Below are positions 25,549-34,500 of a DNA stretch of 64,000 nucleotides, piece by piece (positions within the stretch are counted from its first letter, which is position 1; every line of letters begins with the position of its first letter). Under the pieces are notes generated by a model, which saw only the letters and a program-made list of their open reading frames with translations, was not told the DNA's origin and made no database searches. The position numbers were made by a program, and so were the translations under genes. The DNA comes from Saprospiraceae bacterium (GTDB taxonomy: Bacteria; Bacteroidota; Bacteroidia; Chitinophagales; Saprospiraceae), in contig JAHBTW010000014.1 in NCBI GenBank assembly GCA_019638385.1, positions 1 through 64,000 on the forward strand. Reading direction: 5' to 3'.

Positions 25549-27111
25549 CTACCTTCCGGCCTTCACCACCCGGCGTACTTGTTGACGACCGTTGAGCAGC
25601 AAGCGGCAAAAGTATATCCCTGCGGGCAGCCTCGAAGCATCCCAGGTCAGGGTGTGTTCTCCTGCGTTGAGTCGTTGATCGAAAATCACCTGCACTTCGT
25701 TGCCCATAGCGTCAAAAATACTCAGGCGGGCACGCGCTCCTGCGCTATTGAAAGCGATGGTAGCTTGTTGACTCACCGGATTCGGAAAAACATTCATCGC
25801 AATCTCCAGACTTTCCTCTCCGGAAACAGAAGTAGTTGTTTCGCAAGGCGTTAGTATCGGAAGGTGCGTGAAATCCTGATACAAATAGGCGCGCACATCC
25901 GCTTCGGGCACTTCAAACCAATCCATCAAAATCGAGCCGTAAACATCGCGGAAATCGTGTTGCATGGGCACGCCCTCGTCCACGCTTACATTGGGGCCGA
26001 TCTCCGGGTTGTCGCCGAGTATCTGCGGGTTGACGCAAGTACCGAACAAGAGCAGCGGGGCCGCCGTACCGTGATCGGTGCCGTTGCTCGCGTTGGAGCG
26101 GATGCGCCGGCCAAATTCTGAAAAGGTCATACTAATCACCCGCCGGTCCAAGCCGAGCAATTGCAGGTCTTGTTGGAAAGCGGTCATGGCATCGGAGAGA
26201 TTTCGCAACAGTTCTGCATGTTCGCCGGTAGTAGGCGCGCCTTCAATGGCCTGATTGGCGTGGGTATCAAAACCGCCGAGACTTACCACATATATTTTCG
26301 TTTGCAAACCGCCGGAGATGAGCCGCGCCACGTTTTGCAACTGCTCCGCCAAGCGCCCTTGCGGGTAGGTCGCCATGCTCGACCCGGCATTTACCACTTC
26401 CGATATAGCGCCGGCGTACGCGTTGGACTGCGCAATAGCCGTGCGCAAAAACTCCAGTTCGCGGCCGTAGGGGTTATCGGGCGCGTTGCTCCCCTGCCCC
26501 GACGGTATTTGCCCTATGGTGAAGGGGTTTTCCAGCGTAAGACTGAAATTGGTCGCCGGGCCTTGGCATGTTTCCGACACGAGGTTGCCCATCGTAATGG
26601 CAAAAGGATGCGGATGCGATGCATTGGGATAACCCTCCGGGTAGTCGGGATAAAGACCGTCAAAATACCGCCCCATCCAGCCGGTATTCCACACCTCGTC
26701 GGCGGGTGAGCCGGAGGTCCATATATCTGTGGAGCGAAAGTGCGAACGGTTTTGGTTGGGATACCCTACGGATTGCACCACCGCGAGCCGCGCATCGTCG
26801 TAGAGGCTTTTCACCCCGGTCATCACAGGATGCAGGCCGGTGACGCCGGTCATGGGCAAGATCGTATCCTGCGGAATGAGAATATTGCTGCGCACATTGG
26901 CCAGGTTGTCGTATTGGTCAACCGGCAGCACCATATTGAGACCGTCATTGCCGCCGTTGAGTTGGATGAGTACGAGCACCCGGTCTGATTCATCGTTCAG
27001 GGCGTTGAACAAGGCAGAGCGAGGCATGGCGCCGAGGCGCGTGCCGTTGAGCAATATAGGAATGGCAACAGCCGTGCCGGTAGCTTTCAGAAAATGTCTC
27101 CTTTTCATCAT
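25549..27111 (-). CDS. DUF1501 protein with Tat-like signal and T9SS tail
   Basis: A 520-aa product from the ATG at 27111; the longer TTG-initiated frame from 27153 is unlikely. The N-terminus MMKRRHFLKATGTAVAIPILL has a twin-arginine motif (RRHFLK) and a moderately hydrophobic core, typical of DUF1501 sulfatase-fold proteins. Family motifs include LIQLNGGNDGLNMVLPV, FRSTDIWTSG, GGFDTHANQ and FSEFGRRIRSNASNGTDHG. The last 75 residues form a T9SS sorting domain (VFPNPVSQQATIAF, GIYFCRLLL, RRVVKAGR). DUF1501 genes are normally paired with DUF1800, as here (39 bp upstream gene end). Predicted to be exported through Tat and then handled by T9SS; the enzymatic role is unknown. Confidence 0.88.
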   Translation of the reverse strand: MMKRRHFLKATGTAVAIPILLNGTRLGAMPRSALFNALNDESDRVLVLIQLNGGNDGLNMVLPVDQYDNLANVRSNILIPQDTILPMTGVTGLHPVMTGVKSLYDDARLAVVQSVGYPNQNRSHFRSTDIWTSGSPADEVWNTGWMGRYFDGLYPDYPEGYPNASHPHPFAITMGNLVSETCQGPATNFSLTLENPFTIGQIPSGQGSNAPDNPYGRELEFLRTAIAQSNAYAGAISEVVNAGSSMATYPQGRLAEQLQNVARLISGGLQTKIYVVSLGGFDTHANQAIEGAPTTGEHAELLRNLSDAMTAFQQDLQLLGLDRRVISMTFSEFGRRIRSNASNGTDHGTAAPLLLFGTCVNPQILGDNPEIGPNVSVDEGVPMQHDFRDVYGSILMDWFEVPEADVRAYLYQDFTHLPILTPCETTTSVSGEESLEIAMNVFPNPVSQQATIAFNSAGARARLSIFDAMGNEVQVIFDQRLNAGEHTLTWDASRLPAGIYFCRLLLNGRQQVRRVVKAGR

Positions 27112-27149
27112 GGCGAAAGGTTTTTTTAGAACAGGCAAATTGGATGTGA

Positions 27150-28817
27150 TCAACTCAGATAGTACTCCGGCATACTCAGCATGGCACGGACGAGGTTCCT
27201 CAACTTCGTTTCTACGGCTTGCCGAAGGTTCGCATTATCGGGATTGGCCTTATAGTCGTTGTACTCTATCGTCCATTCAAAATCGGGCAACCCGGGCAGC
27301 AGCACTTCTTTGAGATAATCGAGTTGATTTTGCGCCAAAGGCTGCGGATACAGCAGTTCGGAAAACTCCCGGATCACCACCACCGGGTCAAAAGGATCGC
27401 TCACCGTATCCACAAGCGTCAGTACGTCAATGAGATAGCGAACGGTATTATATACATATCCCGTAGTGGCCAATTGATTGGTAAAAGCGCTCCGGGGCGC
27501 CAACGTGGCCGCATTGATCCAGGTGCGGTAGTAGCCCGGCTCCTGATAGTACGCCTTCCAGCCCGCTACATCCGGCGGGTTGAAATATTCCATTTGCATG
27601 GGAATACTGAAGCGGAAGAATTGAAACCAGGCATTGTAATAGCGCAGCAATTGGGTGGGGAACGGAATGGAAAACTGTCTGAACGCGCCCACCACAAAGT
27701 CAATGGGGCTTTTGATCATCGGTCCCACGTTGAGGATATCGAAGAAGTGTTCGCTGCCGAGCAGGGCGGCCATGGCCGGTTGGATGTTGTAATTATTGGC
27801 AATGAGCAACTGCGCCATCGGCTCTATGATATTGACCTCGGTAGCAGCGTCTATATCGTAATAAACAAACCAGCGGTAGAGCTTACGGCAAATAAAGCGG
27901 GCCACCTCGTCTTTCTGGAAGATGACATCTACTAAGTGTGCATATTCGTTTTCCGCCATGTTGGGGATGACCGCATTGTCGAAGCGATGCGAGAGCTGTT
28001 TGTTGCCGAGATCGTGGCGTCCGAGCGTAAAGAAGCTCTCTACCGCTATATCCGGGTTTTGCGTATTGAAGCCGCGGTCGCGCCAGCCGGTCAGCACGCG
28101 GGCCATTTGTTCCACATCGGTTTCGGTGTAGTTTGTGTAGTCGCCGGGGCCGGCTGCCGGACCTTTGCCGATGGTGAAGAGTTCGAGCAGTTCGCGGGCG
28201 TAGTTTTCATTGGGCGCATTGCGCGTGCTTTGGTTCCCGTTGAGGAATCGCAGCATGGTGGGGTCAATGGTGACATCCTTGACCAATTGGCGGAAGTTGC
28301 CCAATGCCGAGGAGCGCAGCAGCGTAATGTATTTATAGAGAAATTTGGGGTCGGTAATCTGCCGCACAGCGAAGTGATTGTGCCAAAACAGCGTCATCTT
28401 TTCCCGAATGGAAATGCCCTCATTGAGCATCAGCCCCATGGTCCAGCCGCGCAGGCTTTGGTTTCGGTACCCGACCAGATTTACCGTAGCCGAATAAGGC
28501 GCATTGATCCAGGTTTCACCGATGGGCACATTGGGATCGGTGGCATTATTGGGATTGACCGGAGGCGCGGGCAGCGGTTGGTCGGCGAACAATTGAGTCA
28601 GCGTACCGTTCAGGCCGTTTTGCACGGCCGTTTCTATCATCGTTTTCGTGGGGCCGAACGTAGCGCGTCGCAGCAGGTGCGCCGCCTGTTCCCACCCCCA
28701 GGGGCCGGCGTAGGGCGAAAGCGAGGAATTGATGGGCGCTGCGGCCCGGCGCTGTTGTCGTTTTTGTTTGGAATCGGATCGGCCGATAAAGGCGGCGAGA
28801 GTAGCTCTTCTGTCCAT
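27150..28817 (-). CDS. DUF1800 domain protein
   Basis: A 555-aa protein with the DUF1800 hallmarks: AAHLLRRATFGPTKTMIETA, MTLFWHNHFAVR, NENYARELLELFTIGKG, ETDVEQMARVLTGWRDRGF, HDLGNKQL and FNPPDVAGWKAY. Function is not established; DUF1800 and DUF1501 proteins are regularly encoded together in Bacteroidetes, Planctomycetes and others and are thought to act at the cell surface. The N-terminus (RRATLAAFIGRSDSKQKRQQRR) is basic and lacks a clear signal peptide. It is the first gene of a two-gene operon with the DUF1501 gene 39 bp downstream. Confidence 0.88.
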   Translation of the reverse strand: MDRRATLAAFIGRSDSKQKRQQRRAAAPINSSLSPYAGPWGWEQAAHLLRRATFGPTKTMIETAVQNGLNGTLTQLFADQPLPAPPVNPNNATDPNVPIGETWINAPYSATVNLVGYRNQSLRGWTMGLMLNEGISIREKMTLFWHNHFAVRQITDPKFLYKYITLLRSSALGNFRQLVKDVTIDPTMLRFLNGNQSTRNAPNENYARELLELFTIGKGPAAGPGDYTNYTETDVEQMARVLTGWRDRGFNTQNPDIAVESFFTLGRHDLGNKQLSHRFDNAVIPNMAENEYAHLVDVIFQKDEVARFICRKLYRWFVYYDIDAATEVNIIEPMAQLLIANNYNIQPAMAALLGSEHFFDILNVGPMIKSPIDFVVGAFRQFSIPFPTQLLRYYNAWFQFFRFSIPMQMEYFNPPDVAGWKAYYQEPGYYRTWINAATLAPRSAFTNQLATTGYVYNTVRYLIDVLTLVDTVSDPFDPVVVIREFSELLYPQPLAQNQLDYLKEVLLPGLPDFEWTIEYNDYKANPDNANLRQAVETKLRNLVRAMLSMPEYYLS

Positions 28818-28931
28818 ACGCGCAAGCTGTTTTGAAGTGGGAAATAAGCAAGATAGCGGAATACAAGGTACCGATATATTTCAATGGTGCGCAATGGACT
28901 GGGGAAAGTTGTCCGGGTTTAATTTTATTTT

Positions 28932-29597
28932 TTAATCTATTGATCTTTTTACCAATTCCATCAGCGCGATGGAGAGAAACAGGGTTTCTTCTTCTTCGTT
29001 GAAATTGTCTTTTACAAACTCGAAAGCGCGGGTGCTAAGTACCGGTTTGGCGCCGGGCGAGGTCGCCACGATGCTGCCCAGTTCTCGCGAGGGCGTCACT
29101 ACCGGCAGCAAACCTTGCACGCCCTCCCGGTTGATGCGGGCCATCATTTTACCATCGGCGGCGCTGTACAACACGCCGTTCTCTTTGATGGTGCCGAGCG
29201 GGCGTTGATTCACGATGATCTGTACGTCCTTGTCCTTGAAGCGATACACATATTCGCGCTCCGCTGTGCGAACATACAACAAGGCGTTGAGCTTGGAAGA
29301 AACGTAGCGCTTGTAACTGTAAGCCGCTACCGGCTCGTGGTAAATGGTAGTAAAAACACCTTTGGCGGTGAGGGTAGCGCGCTTTTTGAGCACCCGGTTC
29401 ACCTGGTCAACCGCAAAGAGGTCGAGTTCCTGCTTATCAATGGGCGCCAGCTCGCCGCCATATTGCCCTATCTCCGTCCGCATTTTCTGAAGATCGGCCT
29501 GGAGTTTGCGCTCACCGGGTTTGAAGTTGGCGAATACCCGCAGGAGGAACAACAACCCCAAAACGCCGACCAACATGGTGATAAGAAAAAATAGCAT
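28932..29597 (-). CDS. Hypothetical membrane-anchored protein
   Basis: A 221-aa product. Residues 2-23 form one N-terminal transmembrane helix (LFFLITMLVGVLGLLFLL), followed by a soluble domain with strands (KGVFTTIYHEPVAAYSYKRYV, YVYRFKDKDVQIIVNQRPLG, GVLYSAADGKMMARI) and an acidic C-terminal helix (NFNEEEETLFLSIALMELVKRS). I do not recognise the family. It is probably anchored in the inner membrane. It lies 114 bp before the DUF1800 start on the same strand but is downstream of nothing obvious, and the small NqrM-like gene 87 bp upstream is also on the minus strand. Confidence 0.7.
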   Translation of the reverse strand: MLFFLITMLVGVLGLLFLLRVFANFKPGERKLQADLQKMRTEIGQYGGELAPIDKQELDLFAVDQVNRVLKKRATLTAKGVFTTIYHEPVAAYSYKRYVSSKLNALLYVRTAEREYVYRFKDKDVQIIVNQRPLGTIKENGVLYSAADGKMMARINREGVQGLLPVVTPSRELGSIVATSPGAKPVLSTRAFEFVKDNFNEEEETLFLSIALMELVKRSID

Positions 29598-29684
29598 GGT
29601 TTGTTTTTGTTTTTGATTGACCGCCGGCTACAAGTATTGCGCCGAATCGGCTATGCGGATAGGTTGAAACTCGAAATGACAAAC

Positions 29685-29891
29685 TCAGACTTTAGCTTCG
29701 TCTCCCTTGCATTCTTCGCCCGGCATCCGGCCGCATACGGTGCATTCGCCCAAATTGGTTTTCAGCATGGGGTTGTTGGTAGCGCAGGAGCCGCGAAACT
29801 CTTTGCCCGTAATGATATGCCGTATATTTATCATGATGAAAGCTAAACCGAAGAAGCCGAAAATCACGGCGAACATGAACAGGAATTTCAT
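29685..29891 (-). CDS. Small Cys-rich membrane protein, NqrM (DUF539)-like
   Basis: A 68-aa product from the ATG at 29891. One transmembrane helix (residues 2-22, MFAVIFGFFGLAFIMINIRHI) is followed by EFRGSCAT, then CTVCGRMPGEEC. Four Cys in the order GSC, C-x-x-C and EEC resemble NqrM, the small iron-delivery protein needed to mature the Na+-NQR complex, in the form seen in Bacteroidetes. No nqr genes are in the window, so the assignment rests on the motif alone. The gene lies divergently from mazG with a 91-bp gap that includes a TATTTTTG box for mazG. Confidence 0.55.
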   Translation of the reverse strand: MKFLFMFAVIFGFFGLAFIMINIRHIITGKEFRGSCATNNPMLKTNLGECTVCGRMPGEECKGDEAKV

Positions 29892-29950
29892 AAATCTGAA
29901 TTTGAGCGCGAATTTAATGCCTATTGAACACCCCTTCTCCTTTTTAGGTT

Positions 29951-29958
29951 TATTTTTG
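29951..29958 (+). promoter_or_regulatory. TATTTTTG -7 box of mazG
   Basis: Matches TAnnTTTG, 24 bp before the mazG ATG at 29983. Confidence 0.45.
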
Positions 29959-29982
29959 CGCCTGCTGCCAAAAAACGCTCCT

Positions 29983-30744
29983 ATGCAAAACAAACTTGAC
30001 GCCTTTGCACGCCTCCTCGAAATAATGGACACCCTGCGCGAACAGTGCCCCTGGGACCGCAAACAAACCCTCGAAAGCCTCCGAAACCTCACCATTGAAG
30101 AAACCTACGAACTCGCCGACGCCATCCTCGACAACAACCTCAACGACATCAAAGAAGAAATTGGAGACCTGCTGCTGCACCTCGTTTTTTATGCCAAAAT
30201 AGCCGACGAAAAAGGCGCTTTCCACATCGGCGACGCCATCAACGCCGTGTGCGACAAGCTCATACAACGCCATCCCCACATCTACGGCGACGTGGTGGTG
30301 AGCGACGAAGAGGATGTGAAAAAAAACTGGGAACAACTCAAACTCCGCGAGGGCAAAAAATCGGTGCTCTCCGGCGTGCCGCGCTCCCTGCCGGCCATGA
30401 TAAAAGCCTACCGCATGCAGGATAAAACCAAACAGGTGGGTTTTGAGTGGGAAAACAGCGAGCAGGTATGGGAAAAAGTGGAAGAGGAAATCGGAGAATT
30501 TCGCGAAGCCATGCAGCTCAATCTCTCGCAGGAAAAACGCGAGGAGGAGTTCGGCGACGTGCTCTTTTCCCTCATCAATTACGCCCGTTTCCAGAACATT
30601 GACCCGGAAACGGCATTAGAACGGGTCAATATCAAATTTAAAAAGCGATTTGAATACATAGAAGCTCATGCACCCCGTAACTTGCGCGACATGTCGCTGG
30701 CCGAAATGGACGCGCTGTGGAATGAGGCTAAGGCGGTGTTGTGA
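29983..30744 (+). CDS. mazG: Nucleoside triphosphate pyrophosphohydrolase MazG
   Basis: A 253-aa protein from the ATG at 29983, which opens MQNKLDAFARLLEIMDTLRE; the long in-frame extension upstream to 29707 runs antisense through the NqrM-like gene and is rejected. Two tandem MazG domains are visible. The first has CPWDRKQTLESLRNLTIEET, EETYEL and EEIGDLLLHLVFYA. The second has EEEIGEFREA and EEFGDVLFSLINYAR, each giving the ExxE/ExxD metal-binding pairs. It hydrolyses NTPs and dNTPs to the monophosphate and pyrophosphate, cleaning the pool or limiting stringent signalling. The next gene (bifunctional nuclease) begins 41 bp downstream on the same strand and is probably cotranscribed. Confidence 0.93.
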   Translation: MQNKLDAFARLLEIMDTLREQCPWDRKQTLESLRNLTIEETYELADAILDNNLNDIKEEIGDLLLHLVFYAKIADEKGAFHIGDAINAVCDKLIQRHPHIYGDVVVSDEEDVKKNWEQLKLREGKKSVLSGVPRSLPAMIKAYRMQDKTKQVGFEWENSEQVWEKVEEEIGEFREAMQLNLSQEKREEEFGDVLFSLINYARFQNIDPETALERVNIKFKKRFEYIEAHAPRNLRDMSLAEMDALWNEAKAVL

Positions 30745-30785
30745 ACTGTGAGTGGCCAAGCTAAAAGAAAAATGAATTGACAAAA

Positions 30786-31373
30786 ATGAAAAAAGTAGAA
30801 TTGGAAATAGTGGGCATGTCAAGCGGGGTATCCCAGTCGCAAAATGCCGCCGTCGTGCTGGGCGAAATAGACGGACGCCGTCGCTTGCCGGTCATCATCG
30901 GCCATGCTGAAGCGCAGGCCATTGCGGTGGCCATAGAGCGTCTGCACTCCGCCCGGCCCCTCACGCATGATCTCATCAAAAACATGCTGGAGACCTTCCA
31001 TATTGACCTCAAAGAGGTTGTCATCAACAATCTCGTGGACGGCATCTTTTTTTCCCGACTGATCTGCTGGAAAGATGGAGACCTGTACGAAGTGGATTCG
31101 CGCACCTCGGACGCGCTGGCCCTTGCCGCTCGTTTTCATTGCCCCATTTACACCTACGAGTTCATTCTGGAAACAGCCGGCATTGAGCTGGAAGAAGCCG
31201 AAGCGCCCCGCCCGCGCAAAAAAGGCCGGCAGCCGGCAACCAAAACCGCAACGCTTTCCACATACCCGGTGGAAGCGCTGCACAAATTGCTGGACGAAGT
31301 ATTGATCGCGGAAGATTATGAGCGAGCTGCTCAAATTCGCGATGAAATCCGGCGGCGGCAAGATCAGGGATAG
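30786..31373 (+). CDS. Bifunctional nuclease (BFN/DUF151) with UVR domain
   Basis: A 195-aa protein from the ATG at 30786. Residues 1-130 form the BFN domain (QNAAVVLGEIDGRRRLPVII, RPLTHDLIKNMLETFHIDL, YEVDSRTSDALALAARFHCPIY). Residues about 153-192 form a UvrB/UvrC-type UVR motif (LHKLLDEVLIAEDYERAAQI, RDEIRRR). The two are joined by a basic linker (PRPRKKGRQPATKTAT). BFN proteins of this type have RNase and DNase activity in plants and are widespread in bacteria; UVR suggests interaction with nucleic-acid repair or Clp partners. The role here is not established. It follows mazG by 41 bp. Confidence 0.88.
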   Translation: MKKVELEIVGMSSGVSQSQNAAVVLGEIDGRRRLPVIIGHAEAQAIAVAIERLHSARPLTHDLIKNMLETFHIDLKEVVINNLVDGIFFSRLICWKDGDLYEVDSRTSDALALAARFHCPIYTYEFILETAGIELEEAEAPRPRKKGRQPATKTATLSTYPVEALHKLLDEVLIAEDYERAAQIRDEIRRRQDQG

Positions 31374-31560
31374 ACAAATTGGCAAAGGGCAAAGGGCGAT
31401 GCACCGAGTGCCGCATTGAGCTTGTACTGAGCTTGCCCAAGTGCAATGCCGAAATGCGGCTCGTGTTGAGCGATGCACTGAGCGGATCGAAGCGCGACGC
31501 CGAAGTGCCTGTCGAAGCAAAGTCGAGGTGCAAATTGGCAGACCAGCGACTGGTGTTGTG
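31374..31560. repeat. Composite intergenic repeat (heptamer plus GCACTGAGC modules)
   Basis: The gap before the hybrid sensor gene starts with GGCAAAGGGCAAAGGGCG, the inverse of the TTTTGCC/CTTTGCC heptamer, and continues with repeated GATGCAC, GAGCTTG, GCGATGCACTGAGCG and AAGTGCAATGCCGAAATGC units. Pieces of the same material recur at 15411-15484 and 48001-48060. No ORF of quality is present. Confidence 0.5.
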
Positions 31561-31585
31561 AGATACTCCGAACCGAAATCAATAA

Positions 31586-34500
31586 ATGAAGCACACCACT
31601 ATAAGAAGACAACTACCATTGAATTTCTGGGCGGCGCTTCTGGCGTTGTTCCTGCCCTTATTTTTGTTTTCACAAAACAACCAAGCCCCGGCGGCAGCCG
31701 GCGCATCCTGGCTGCGCAATTACACACCCGAAGCGTATCGCGCCCACAATCAGAACTGGGCCATCGCGCAGGACGGTCGCGGCGTGATGTATTTCGGCAA
31801 CGGCAAAGGGATATTGGAATACGACGGCGCATCGTGGAATTTGATCCCGGTAAACGAAAGGAGGATTGCACGATCTCTATCGGCAGGCGCCGACGGCCAA
31901 ATCTTTGTCGGCGGATACGGCGATATCGGACACTTACTGCCTGATTCTACCCACCGGCTTCAGTTTGTTTCATTGCTCCCAAATGTGGAGGAACGCTATC
32001 GCGATTTTGCAGATGTGTGGTGTACCCTTGCTACTCCCGACGGCACTTTTTTTATTACTGCACGATATGTATTCCGCTGGAACGGCCAGGAAATGCGCGT
32101 ATGGCCGGCCCAAACGGCTTTTCAATCCGGGTTTTGGGTAAACGATCGGTTTTATGTCCAGCAAAAGGATTTGGGATTGATGCACATCGTTTCCGACTCG
32201 CTCCAGCCGGCGCCGCAGGGAAAGCAATGGACGAATGAATCCATCTCCGCTATGTTGCCGTTCGACAACAAGGGCAAAAAAAACATATTGATCGCTACCC
32301 GCAACAAAGGGCTTTTCCTGTACCACGACTTTTCCATCTCGCGCTTCCCCACCGATGTTGATGACTTGCTCATCAATATGCAAATTTATCGCGGCATTAC
32401 CCTGACAAACGGACAATTTGCATTCGGCCTCATGCAAGGCGGGGTCATCATCGTGGATGCCGCAGGCAAGCTCCGGCAGCACATCCACAAACCTACCGGA
32501 TTGCAGGATGAGGCTGTATTGTCGTTGTACGAAGACCGGCAGGGCGCCCTCTGGATCGGTATGCAAATCGGCATTGCACGAGCGGAAACCGGCTCGCCTC
32601 TCAGCTATTTCGGAGCACAAGACGGCATAGAAGGAAGTATCTGGGATGTCTTACGCCACGAAGGCCGGCTCTACTTTGCCTCCATCATGGGCCTGTTTTA
32701 TTTAGACGAAAGCCCTGGCGCTTTGCGCAACGCTAAGCGGTTCAAACGGGCGCCCGGCGTATCGCCTCAATGCTGGTCGCTGCTGTCATTTGGAAAAACC
32801 CTGCTTGCGAGCACTTTTGACGGGGTTTACGAAATCCGCGGAGATCAAAGCCGCCGCATTACGGATGGTTATGTCTTTGCCCTCCACCGCTCGCAACAAG
32901 ACCCCAACCGGGTTTTCGCCGGTATGCGGAGTGGAGTGAAGTCGCTCTATTTTGAAGGCGGCCAATGGCGGGAAGAAGGACATATAGAAAACCTTGATGA
33001 GGAAATACGCCATTTTTATGAAACCCCGGATGGCAAACTCTGGCTCATCACTTATTTCAACGGACTTTTGCTGGCGGATTTTTCAAAAGGATATACCCGA
33101 AAACCTGCCATTACGCGCTACAATACCCAACAGGGCCTCCCGCCTGCTGATCGCGTTATAGCCTTTCCCACCGATAAGGGCTTGCGCTTTGCCACATTAC
33201 AAGGTGTATTTGCTTTTGATGAACCCCGGCAGCAATTTTACCGTGATTCCACTTTAATTCAGGGCCTTCCCGACAATAGGATCGGGCTTTTTTTTGCTAC
33301 ACAAGACCCCGAAGGGAACCTCTGGTTGGTAGCCGACGACAACGCCCATTCCGGCGTGGCATTGCGCCAGAGCCGGGGCCGATATGTTTGGGATCAAAGC
33401 CCCTTCCTGCGCATTGCCGAGCTGCCGGTGTTTATGGCTTACCCCGACCCGATCCGGCAGAAAGTCGTCTGGATAGGCGGCACCGATCAGGTCGTCCGCT
33501 ACGACGGCGCCGTGCCCCAAAACATTGCAACGAGCTACCCGACGCTCATTCGTCAAATCGTTGCCAACGGAGACTCCCTCCTCTACGGCGGCGCAGAGTC
33601 GGGTCTCGAATCTTTTTTGAAATTGCCTTTCACCTACAATTCGTTGCGTTTCCGGTACGCCGCCCCCAGCTTTGATGACGAATCGAAAACCGAATTCCAG
33701 TACATGCTCAAAGGCTTCGACGCAGACTGGTCGAACTGGAGTACAGAATCTTACAAAGATTATACCGGCCTTCCTCCCGGCGAATACCGTTTCATGGTGC
33801 GCGCAAAGAACATCTACCGACACATCAGCGAAACAGCCGTTTTCGAATTCAGAGTCCTGCCGCCCTTTTACCGCAGTTGGTGGGCCTATCTCTTATATGC
33901 GCTGCTCCTGGCGGGAGTTGTGTTTCAGGTTTGGCGATATGCCCTGAAAAGAATTCACAAACAACACCTTAGAGCGCTGAAAGAATTGGAGTACGAGAAA
34001 CTCAAAGAATTGGACCAACTCAAATCGCGCTTCTTTGCTGACATCTCCCACGAGTTCCGAACGCCCCTCACGCTCATACTCGGCCCATTGGACAACCTGC
34101 TCAGCGCAGCGCCACCGCAGGAACAGGCCCGGCAATTCGGCGTCATAAAACGCAATGCCCAACGCCTGCTGCGCCTCATCAATCAACTGCTTGACCTCTC
34201 CAAATTGGAGGCCGGAAAAATGGAATTGGAATTCCGCCGACAAGACATCATCCCACTGCTCAAGGGGCTTTCCAGTTCCTTTGAATCGCTGGTTCAAACC
34301 AGAAAGATTGATTTGCATTTTGAAAGTACGTTGGAAAGCGCCCTGCTCGATTTCGACCTCGACAAAATAGAGCAGGTTTTTACCAACATCCTTTCCAATG
34401 CCATCAAATTCACCCCGGAAGGCGGCGCTGTTACCGTGTCGGTGCGACAGGCAGATGCCGGCAACAAGCTCCAAATTGACGTGGCCGACAACGGCGCCGG

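Noticed and set aside
29707..29982. N-terminal extension of the MazG frame
   Set aside because: It overlaps the NqrM-like gene on the other strand, and MazG homology begins exactly at the ATG at 29983 behind a promoter box.
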